A DNA stretch of 6,913 nt from an uncultured Anaplasmataceae bacterium. Its GTDB lineage: Bacteria > Pseudomonadota > Alphaproteobacteria > Rickettsiales > CAIPFW01. The stretch is taken from positions 1-6,913 of the forward strand of contig CAIPFW010000079.1 in the NCBI GenBank assembly GCA_903864455.1. The letters are read 5' to 3'. The notes beneath the pieces are model-generated. The model did no database searches. It was not told the DNA's origin and saw nothing but the letters and a program-made list of their open reading frames with translations. Shown here one piece after another: positions 1-4,141 of the stretch. Each line of letters opens with the position of its first letter. Within the stretch, counting starts at the first letter, position 1. Position numbers and translations under genes: made by a program.

Positions 1-102
1 ATAAATCGCATTTTAAGGCACCTTACAGAAGGAAATCGAAGTGAGTTTGAAGTTTTTGTCGTCCGAAAATCGATAAAAATACGGAATTTTAAAGTTTTAT
101 GA
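1..102 (+). CDS. Possible C-terminal end of a truncated, unidentified gene
   Basis: Frame 1 is open from the first base to a TGA at 100-102, giving 33 codons. The reading contains ILRHLTEGNRSEFEVFVVRK and ends in IRNFKVL. The mixed charged and hydrophobic composition looks like real protein rather than intergenic translation, and the stretch is less A+T-rich than the bases after it. I do not recognise the family. The other plus frames stop early (frame 2 at once, frame 3 at 42-44). The upstream part lies outside the window, so this may be a true gene end or a chance open frame. Confidence 0.3.
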   Translation: MNRILRHLTEGNRSEFEVFVVRKSIKIRNFKVL

Positions 103-115
103 GAAATGCAATGGG

Positions 116-176
116 TTTATAATTTGCTGTATAAAAAACAGATATCCTGTATAATGATTTATAATTTGTATAAAAA
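116..176 (+). promoter_or_regulatory. Upstream region of the TatB-like gene with -10 box and TGTATAA repeats
   Basis: A perfect TATAAT lies at 150-155, about 20 bases before the ATG at 176. The best -35 candidate, TTGCTG at 124-129, is 20 bases away, which is longer than usual. TGTATAA occurs three times, at 128-134, 148-154 and 167-173, so the copies are 20 and 19 bases apart. A longer imperfect duplication is also present: TTTATAATTTG followed by TATAAAAA occurs at 116-137 (with CTG inserted) and at 158-176. No Shine-Dalgarno is visible before the start codon. The -10 call is fair; the repeats may be regulatory or simple AT-rich duplication. Confidence 0.35.
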
Positions 177-472
177 TGATTGGAATTTCTGAAATTTTTT
201 TAATTTTAATTGTAATTATAATTCTTTTTAAGCCCGAAGACTATCAGTCAACGATAAAAAAAATTCGAATTTTTCATAAAGAAATAAAAAAATATATTGC
301 TAATTTTAAAACGCAAATTTATGACGATGATACAAAAGAGATAAAAAAAAATTTTGAAGATTTGCAAAATGAATTTATAGAAATCAATGGTAAAAATTAT
401 ATTTACGGCGAAGACAAGAAGCTTCATGAGGTTTATGATTTGAAGTCCTCGACCGATGAATTGAAGCGATAA
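176..472 (+). CDS. tatB: TatB-like (TatA/TatB family) protein translocase subunit
   Basis: This is a 98-residue protein with the TatA/B layout: a very short outside tail, one membrane helix (residues about 4-18), a hinge K-P-E-D at 19-22, an amphipathic lysine-rich helix (about 23-45), then a charged variable tail. Glu6 and Pro20 sit 14 residues apart, as do Glu8 and Pro22 of E. coli TatB, which favours TatB over TatA; TatA usually has an F-G hinge and no such Glu. In the twin-arginine pathway TatB works with TatC in the inner membrane to receive folded substrates. The length is between typical TatA (about 70-90) and TatB (about 130-170). No tatC or second tatA is in the window; the next gene is convergent. 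Start chosen at 176 because it places Glu6 and Pro20 correctly. A generic TatA/B-like small membrane protein remains possible. Confidence 0.62.
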   Translation: MIGISEIFLILIVIIILFKPEDYQSTIKKIRIFHKEIKKYIANFKTQIYDDDTKEIKKNFEDLQNEFIEINGKNYIYGEDKKLHEVYDLKSSTDELKR

Positions 473-535
473 TATTAAAATTAGGCAGCGCTTTTTAGCT
501 AAATTATGCAATCAATCAAAGTTGATATATAAATA

Positions 536-1066
536 TTATCGACCGCATTGCTCTCCTTTCATCAAAGCTTCTTTTTTCTTATCATTGTCTCCACAGCTTT
601 CTAATTTTGCTTTTTCCGTTTGAATGAAACTCGCGCCACTAATCTGAACATCTGAAACTTTCCCATTTTTTGCAATTATAAGAAGCTCTTTAGATTCTCC
701 ATTGCATATATATTTGAATAACCTTTGCGCACTATTTACATCACCAGTTTCTTTTATTGAAAATGTCTCACAATCTGTAATTTTATTAAAATAATTCTCA
801 ATATATTTTTTGTTATTGAGTTCAATAATCTTTGATTGATTTTCTTTTAAAGAATCCCACAGATCTTTTCCTGCTATATACCTAAAAAACCCATTATAAT
901 TCATCAATGATTTTACTATCGGTGCAACATTCGTTTCTTTTGTTGATAGAGAAGATTTACTATTAATTATTTGAGCTATTTGATTTACTCCATCTGATAT
1001 ATTATCCGCATAGCTATTTTTAACGAACAACGTTACTAAGCAAAGCGTGTAAAAAATCTTTCTCAT
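536..1066 (-). CDS. mlaC: Divergent MlaC-like (Ttg2D family) periplasmic phospholipid-binding protein
   Basis: A 176-residue secreted protein. Residues 1-20 form a signal peptide (Arg-Lys, hydrophobic core, then S-Y-A before the likely cut at 20/21). The mature part follows the MlaC pattern: a helical segment with FFRYIAGKDLWDSLKENQ at about 60-77, resembling the family's 'F..IA...LG..W' region, and near the end KVSDVQISGASFIQTEKAKL at 136-155, resembling 'KI.DV.VEGVS...T.R.EF'. MlaC carries phospholipid between outer-membrane MlaA and the inner-membrane Mla transporter. The neighbour upstream on the same strand is MlaA, which supports the call; such adjacency occurs in other proteobacteria. 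It is shorter than usual MlaC (about 200-215 residues). It has four cysteines after the signal peptide (99, 121, 158, 174), enough for two disulfides. The identification rests on pattern plus context, not on strong identity. No Shine-Dalgarno. Confidence 0.6.
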   Translation of the reverse strand: MRKIFYTLCLVTLFVKNSYADNISDGVNQIAQIINSKSSLSTKETNVAPIVKSLMNYNGFFRYIAGKDLWDSLKENQSKIIELNNKKYIENYFNKITDCETFSIKETGDVNSAQRLFKYICNGESKELLIIAKNGKVSDVQISGASFIQTEKAKLESCGDNDKKKEALMKGEQCGR

Positions 1067-1085
1067 ATTTCGAAATATAATTATA
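1065..1085 (-). promoter_or_regulatory. Candidate mlaC promoter -10 box and 14-bp palindrome over the start codon
   Basis: On the minus strand a perfect TATAAT lies at 1085-1080. It would start transcription around 1073, only a few bases before the ATG at 1066-1064, so the message would be nearly leaderless. The perfect palindrome ATATTTCGAAATAT at 1065-1078 spans this start point and overlaps the ATG. No convincing -35 is seen (TTAGAT, 17 bases upstream, is poor). A second TATAAT lies at 1101-1096, just past the terminator-like T tract, and would allow a longer leader. Confidence 0.3.
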
Positions 1086-1105
1086 GAATGAATTTATTAT
1101 ATATC

Positions 1106-1138
1106 TAAAAAAATAAAAATTGCACTCGTAAGATGCAA
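1106..1138 (-). terminator. Rho-independent terminator or attenuator between mlaA and mlaC
   Basis: Read on the minus strand, downstream of mlaA, TTGCA and TGCAA (1138-1134 and 1124-1120) form a 5-bp stem. Inside it, after one bulged T, C-T pairs with A-G around a TACG loop of the stable UNCG type. The stem is followed directly by a T-rich tract (TTTTTATTTTTTT, 1119 down to about 1107). Stem plus T run is the classic intrinsic terminator shape, though the stem is short. A second small hairpin, AATCT-CCA-AGATT, lies at 1173-1161 just upstream. If active, it would limit or stop mlaA transcription from entering mlaC. Confidence 0.5.
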
Positions 1139-1192
1139 ATATATATAAATTATTAATAAGAATCTTGGAGATTTGAGATGATGAATTGAATA

Positions 1193-1951
1193 TCAATAAC
1201 ATGAATCATCGCTTAAAGCGTCGTGAATCTCAACATCTCTCAAAGCTTTGTAAATTCCTTCATTGTATTTCCTATTTCTGTGTAACATCGTTTTATCCTT
1301 TCCAAGAGTGACAACTTTATCCATCGCATAGACTGCATAATTCCAAGGAAAAGGCATATAAAATATAGGATTCATCAAAATATCAAACGTATCAGCGATA
1401 AGCGGTCTCTCAAAATACTGATTTGTTATTGGCACAATGACGTACCTACCGAGTTTGTGTTTTTTGCGAAAAACGCAATCGAGAGATAATCTTTTTGATT
1501 TGTATTCTCCACCCCATCTCAGCTCAGCAACATTCACCAAACCTAGCATTCCGAAAACTGTGTTCGTAAGAAATCTTTTTAATGCTATTTTTGCTCTTTT
1601 ATTATTTTTATTTAATCGATATATAAATGCATTTCTAGGCTCTATGAGGTTGTTTATAAAATTTGCAAATCCCTTCCTTGCTTTTTTTGGCGCCCATGAA
1701 TCAACAAAAAAAATCGTTGGGAGTAGTGTTTTGCGAAATAAAAACATGTTAAAACTTAAAACATTTTTATTATGCTCTTCAAAAGGATCGAGCGCCTCCC
1801 AATCATATTGAGTTGTATTTTCTGCAAGAAGTTTTTCTATATCGTCTTCGGAATCTGTATTTTCAATGGTTGAATTGACTGTGGATAATATATTGTCTTC
1901 AGCATTTGCAATACATGAAAACAATATTAAAAATAAAAATAAAATCCGCAT
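1193..1951 (-). CDS. mlaA: MlaA (VacJ family) outer-membrane phospholipid-removal protein
   Basis: A 252-residue exported protein. Residues 1-17 form a signal peptide. It may be lipidated at Cys13 (L-F-S-C, where Phe at -2 is atypical) or cut by signal peptidase I after A-N-A at 15-17. The MlaA domain follows: DPFEEHNK at 55-62 (family 'DP.E..NR'), a conserved NFINNLIEP at 97-105, RFLTNTVFGMLGLVNVA at 126-142 (family 'RF..NT..G..G..DVA'), then GRYVIVPITNQ at 168-178 and RPLIADTFD at 182-190 (family 'GPY.VLP..GPS..RD..G..D'). The FGQTL region before that is poorly kept. MlaA forms a channel in the outer membrane that takes mislocalised phospholipid from the outer leaflet and passes it to MlaC; an MlaC-like gene follows on the same strand 126 bases on. 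Ends in TGA. An acidic, low-complexity linker (about 30-45) separates signal and domain. No Shine-Dalgarno. Confidence 0.9.
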   Translation of the reverse strand: MRILFLFLILFSCIANAEDNILSTVNSTIENTDSEDDIEKLLAENTTQYDWEALDPFEEHNKNVLSFNMFLFRKTLLPTIFFVDSWAPKKARKGFANFINNLIEPRNAFIYRLNKNNKRAKIALKRFLTNTVFGMLGLVNVAELRWGGEYKSKRLSLDCVFRKKHKLGRYVIVPITNQYFERPLIADTFDILMNPIFYMPFPWNYAVYAMDKVVTLGKDKTMLHRNRKYNEGIYKALRDVEIHDALSDDSCY

Positions 1952-1954
1952 TCG

Positions 1955-2005
1955 TTATCAAAACTTATCAACATTTATTATTCATTAAATGTTTGTATTT
2001 TTCAA
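1955..2005 (-). promoter_or_regulatory. mlaA promoter with inverted and direct repeats
   Basis: On the minus strand TTGAAA (2005-2000) and AATAAT (1982-1977) are separated by 17 bases, a near-consensus sigma70 promoter giving a leader of about 19 bases. The -10 lies in a 7-bp inverted repeat, ACATTTA at 1971-1977 and TAAATGT at 1986-1992 with an 8-base centre, which looks like an operator. TTATCAA (plus strand) is repeated directly at 1955-1961 and 1965-1971, between the start point and the ATG. Confidence 0.5.
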
Positions 2006-2007
2006 GT

Positions 2008-2035
2008 TTGTTTATAAAATTGAACTCAGGATAAT
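2008..2035 (+). promoter_or_regulatory. Candidate thiE promoter, back-to-back with the mlaA promoter
   Basis: TTGTTT (2008-2013) and GATAAT (2030-2035) are 16 bases apart, placing the start point near 2042 and the ATG at 2056. The -35 lies only 2 bases from the -35 of the divergent mlaA promoter. The leader of about 14 bases leaves no room for a TPP riboswitch. Confidence 0.4.
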
Positions 2036-2055
2036 CGCAAAAAATTAATATAAAT

Positions 2056-2688
2056 ATGAAATTTCCACTATGCGACGAAATTGGCATTTACCCAATCGTT
2101 GATAACTCTTACTTGGTTGAATTGATGTTTAAAAATGGCGTAAAAACAGTTCAACTTCGCATTAAGAATGCTGAGAAAAGTCATTTGAGAGATGAAATAG
2201 AAAAGTCTGTGCAAATTTCAAAAAAATATTTAAACTCTCAATTTTTTGTGAATGATGAATGGGAGCTAGCGATTGAATGTGGTGTATTCGGAGTTCATTT
2301 GGGGCAAGAAGATGTTGAAAATTTATTACCAGAGAATATCGAACAAATCTATAAATCTGGATTGCGATTAGGAATTTCAACTCATAATTGGGAGGAAATC
2401 AATCATGCTTTGAAATTTAACCCTTCATATTTAGCGATTGGTCCAATTTTTCCAACAAAATCGAAAGATTTACCATATGAATGCCATGGAGTCGATGGAT
2501 TTAAAAAAATAAGAGAAAAACTCGATTGCCCATTAGTTGCTATTGCTGGGATAAATTTAGAAAATGGCGTTGATCTTATAAAAGCTGGAGCAAATGGAAT
2601 TGCGATTATGTCCGATATCACCAAACATTCAAATCCAGAGAGAAGAGTGAGAGATTGGATAGAGATATTTTGTACAAAAAATCTATAA
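2056..2688 (+). CDS. thiE: Thiamine-phosphate synthase ThiE
   Basis: A 210-residue TIM-barrel enzyme that joins hydroxymethylpyrimidine diphosphate and thiazole phosphate to give thiamine monophosphate plus diphosphate, in the cytoplasm. The family motifs are present in order: IYPIVDN at 11-17, VKTVQLRIK at 29-37 (the QLRIK form also found in E. coli ThiE), FFVNDEWELAIE at 63-74 with the metal/diphosphate Asn66-Asp67, GVHLGQED at 79-86, LGISTH at 105-110, YLAIGPIFPTKSK at 125-137 with the substrate-side Thr134 and Lys residues, VAIAGI at 161-166 (family 'VAIGGI'), and a final phosphate loop near GIAIMSDI at 181-188. Length is normal and nothing looks damaged. No other thiamine gene is in the window, so a salvage role or genes elsewhere must supply the two precursors. 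The start at 2056 begins the conserved first strand soon after; no Shine-Dalgarno. Confidence 0.92.
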   Translation: MKFPLCDEIGIYPIVDNSYLVELMFKNGVKTVQLRIKNAEKSHLRDEIEKSVQISKKYLNSQFFVNDEWELAIECGVFGVHLGQEDVENLLPENIEQIYKSGLRLGISTHNWEEINHALKFNPSYLAIGPIFPTKSKDLPYECHGVDGFKKIREKLDCPLVAIAGINLENGVDLIKAGANGIAIMSDITKHSNPERRVRDWIEIFCTKNL

Positions 2689-2695
2689 ATTTCAC

Positions 2696-2723
2696 TTGAC
2701 TTTGTTAAAAAAACATTGATAAT
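2696..2723 (+). promoter_or_regulatory. Promoter of tRNA-Leu
   Basis: TTGACT (2696-2701) and GATAAT (2718-2723), 16 bases apart, are close to consensus. The start point would be near 2730, about 11 bases before the tRNA. This is the best promoter in the window and begins 8 bases after the thiE stop codon. Confidence 0.65.
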
Positions 2724-2740
2724 AATTTTAGACAGATTAA

Positions 2741-2824
2741 GCCCTAATGGCGGAATGGTAGACGCGGTAGACTCAAAATCTACTATTTGTAATGGATGTG
2801 CTGGTTCGAGTCCGGTTTAGGGCA
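2741..2824 (+). tRNA. tRNA-Leu, anticodon CAA
   Basis: An 84-base class II tRNA. Acceptor stem GCCCTAA (2741-2747) pairs with TTAGGGC (2817-2823), with discriminator A at 2824. The anticodon stem GTAGA/TCTAC (2767-2771, 2779-2783) encloses loop CTCAAAA, with anticodon CAA at 2774-2776, reading the codon UUG. A long variable arm (about 2784-2799) and the T arm, GCTGG-TTCGAGT-CCGGT at 2800-2816, complete it. The long variable arm and discriminator A are the leucine identity features. CCA is not encoded (TTC follows), so the end must be added by nucleotidyltransferase. Confidence 0.97.
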
Positions 2825-3064
2825 TTCATATATTTTTTAATATAGATTAAAAGTTTATATCAATTCAGAAAAAAAACGCTTCCAAGTTATCAATAAATAT
2901 ATAAAACTTGCCTGTTATAGTAATAAAAAGCGGGTTATTTCCTTAGTTGTTTTGTTTTGTTAACTTTTTCAAAAACACAACTTTTAAAGTAATCTTATTT
3001 TAACAAATTCTCTGTAATATGTTAACAACGTAATTGATATCAATTACTAATAACTTTTAATTTT
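2825..3064. other. Noncoding stretch between tRNA-Leu and the OmpA-like lipoprotein gene
   Basis: No gene is seen here. A nested pair of inverted repeats occurs at 2877-2932: outer CGCTT (2877-2881) with AAGCG (2928-2932), inner CAAGTT (2883-2888) with AACTTG (2905-2910). This could be a weak RNA fold or chance. A T run at 2833-2838 after the tRNA is flanked only by A-T pairs and is not a convincing terminator. The end of the stretch carries the lipoprotein gene's promoter candidate and an 18-bp palindrome. Confidence 0.5.
3022..3050 (+). promoter_or_regulatory. Candidate lipoprotein promoter with an 18-bp palindrome in its spacer
   Basis: GTAATTGATATCAATTAC at 3030-3047 is an exact 18-bp palindrome. 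A good -35, TTAACA at 3022-3027, lies just upstream, and a weak -10, TACTAA at 3045-3050, follows at 17 bases. The palindrome thus nearly fills the spacer, the placement expected of an operator for a dimeric repressor or a MerR-type activator. The -10 matches consensus at only three of six positions, so the promoter is tentative; the palindrome is certain. Confidence 0.35.
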
Positions 3065-3070
3065 TTGTTT

Positions 3071-3075
3071 GAGGA
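3071..3075 (+). promoter_or_regulatory. Shine-Dalgarno site fixing the lipoprotein start
   Basis: GAGGA lies 4 bases before the ATG at 3080. It rules out the in-frame TTG at 3065, which would overlap the site and put acidic residues ahead of a normal signal peptide. It is the only clear Shine-Dalgarno site among the seven complete genes here. Confidence 0.75.
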
Positions 3076-3079
3076 TAAT

Positions 3080-4000
3080 ATGAAGAGTAAATTGCTTAAA
3101 TGTTTAGCTTTGCCATCAATGCTATTGATGAGTGCATGCTCAACGATGAAAAGTAATGAAAATGTTGCTTTGGATCCATTCCACCAACAACTAGCACACA
3201 ACTACAAAACTATCGGTGATAGCCATGGAAATACTTTTGACATTAAATCAAAAGTATCTTTCGCAAGAAAAGCTTCTCTTTTAATGCACGGAAAAAATGT
3301 ACAACCAATGATGGTGAGAGGAAAAGATAATGCTGAATTAGAAGCTGGAAGAGCTTTATTGATGAAGGCTATAGATGAAAAACAATTTTCAGCAAGACAA
3401 CTCGCTGATTTACAATTTTATTACGACTGTTGGGCTAATCAATCAGGAAGCTGCTGTTTTAACAAAAATAAAAATTTACCATCAAATTGCAAGGATAAAT
3501 TTTTAGATTTGATCAATAAAAAAGATGAATGCAAATCAGCTGACACTGTTTACTTCCCAATCAATGGGCATTGCTTAGTAAGAGCTACAAATACCGAAGT
3601 GATTCAAAGATTCGCTGAAATGGCGAAAGGTTCATGCGAAAAAATTATTGTTGTTGGATCTACAGATAAATCTGGATCCGCTCATCACAATAAATCTTTA
3701 TCTCTCAAGAGGGCTAAAGTTGTAGCTGATCAATTGGTTTCTTATGGAATTCCAAAGCATAGAATTAAGTTGATTGCTTTAGGTGAAAGTAAAGCTACTG
3801 CTGAGGACGAACCTGAAAGCAGAAATGCTGGTTTGTTCATCGAAGATGCAGAAGTAATGAAATGTTTCAGAACTCATGAAGGCTGTCATACGCATCACAA
3901 ACACCACTGTGGACATAAGCATAAGGCAAAAAAACATCACTGCGGTGCAAAAAAAGTTGTGAAAAAGAAAGTTCACCATAAAAAGAAATGCGATGAATAG
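3080..4000 (+). CDS. OmpA/Pal-like outer-membrane lipoprotein with His/Cys/Lys-rich tail
   Basis: A 306-residue lipoprotein. The signal peptide ends in a lipobox L-M-S-A-C with lipidated Cys20. Residues about 35-120 form a helical front domain ending in YYDCW (114-118), a pattern I associate with alphaproteobacterial OmpA-family proteins. The OmpA C-terminal domain spans about 155-257: VYFPINGHCL at 157-166, GSTDKSG at 193-199, NKSLSLKRA at 204-212 and ESRNAGLFI at 246-254. Asp196 and Arg211 keep the 15-residue spacing of the diaminopimelate-binding pair in OmpA, so it should tether the outer membrane to peptidoglycan. Residues 261-306 are unusual: 12 His, 5 Cys and 14 Lys in 46 residues, with HHCG twice (275-278, 286-289). 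The protein also has Cys at 117, 125, 126, 137, 151, 165 and 186. A metal-binding or surface role of the tail is inference. A terminator follows. The gene is richer in GC than its neighbours by eye and has a good Shine-Dalgarno, suggesting high expression. Confidence 0.85.
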   Translation: MKSKLLKCLALPSMLLMSACSTMKSNENVALDPFHQQLAHNYKTIGDSHGNTFDIKSKVSFARKASLLMHGKNVQPMMVRGKDNAELEAGRALLMKAIDEKQFSARQLADLQFYYDCWANQSGSCCFNKNKNLPSNCKDKFLDLINKKDECKSADTVYFPINGHCLVRATNTEVIQRFAEMAKGSCEKIIVVGSTDKSGSAHHNKSLSLKRAKVVADQLVSYGIPKHRIKLIALGESKATAEDEPESRNAGLFIEDAEVMKCFRTHEGCHTHHKHHCGHKHKAKKHHCGAKKVVKKKVHHKKKCDE

Positions 4001-4058
4001 AATCTCAACGATTCTGCATTTTTAAACTCAAGCTCTGATTTCTTAGAGCATGAGTTTT
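3999..4058 (+). terminator. Terminator region after the lipoprotein gene
   Basis: Two hairpins follow the stop codon. The first, AGAATC (3999-4004) and GATTCT (4010-4015) with a 5-base loop, overlaps the TAG and is followed by GCATTTTTA. The second and stronger one pairs AAACTCA (4024-4030) with TGAGTTT (4051-4057) and GCTCT (4032-4036) with AGAGC (4045-4049) across one A-A mismatch, with an 8-base loop, and leads into TTTTGATT. This should separate the lipoprotein gene from mgtE. Confidence 0.65.
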
Positions 4059-4085
4059 GATTGATAAAGATATTCAATAAACATA

Positions 4086-4138
4086 GATTGCAAGCGTATT
4101 GTAGTATACTAAATATTACAAAATAAAAGTTTGCAATC
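4086..4138 (+). promoter_or_regulatory. Inverted repeat and palindrome just before mgtE
   Basis: GATTGCAA (4086-4093) and TTGCAATC (4131-4138) are an exact 8-bp inverted repeat with a 37-base centre, ending 3 bases before the mgtE ATG. Inside it lies the perfect palindrome TAGTATACTA (4102-4111), which contains a -10-like TATACT (4105-4110). No good -35 is seen at the right distance. It could be a paired operator around the promoter or, if transcribed, a stem next to the start codon. It does not resemble the Mg2+-sensing M-box, which is much longer. Confidence 0.35.
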
Positions 4139-4141
4139 CGA

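Noticed and set aside
1020..1202. 60-codon minus-strand open frame between mlaA and mlaC
   Set aside because: It overlaps the start of mlaC and the end of mlaA in another frame and contains the terminator hairpin; its translation is low-complexity Tyr/Phe/Asn-rich.
1437..1811. 124-codon plus-strand open frame opposite mlaA
   Set aside because: It lies wholly inside the strongly supported mlaA gene on the other strand, with no motif, signal or start site of its own.
2036..2055. TPP riboswitch before thiE
   Set aside because: The region between promoter and start is about 14-20 bases, far too short, and lacks the conserved CUGAGA-type core.
2825..2844. Terminator directly after tRNA-Leu
   Set aside because: The stem around the T run is only A-T pairs and would be unstable.
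4059..4141. M-box magnesium riboswitch before mgtE
   Set aside because: Only about 80 bases separate the preceding terminator from the ATG, and no multi-helix fold or conserved core is seen.
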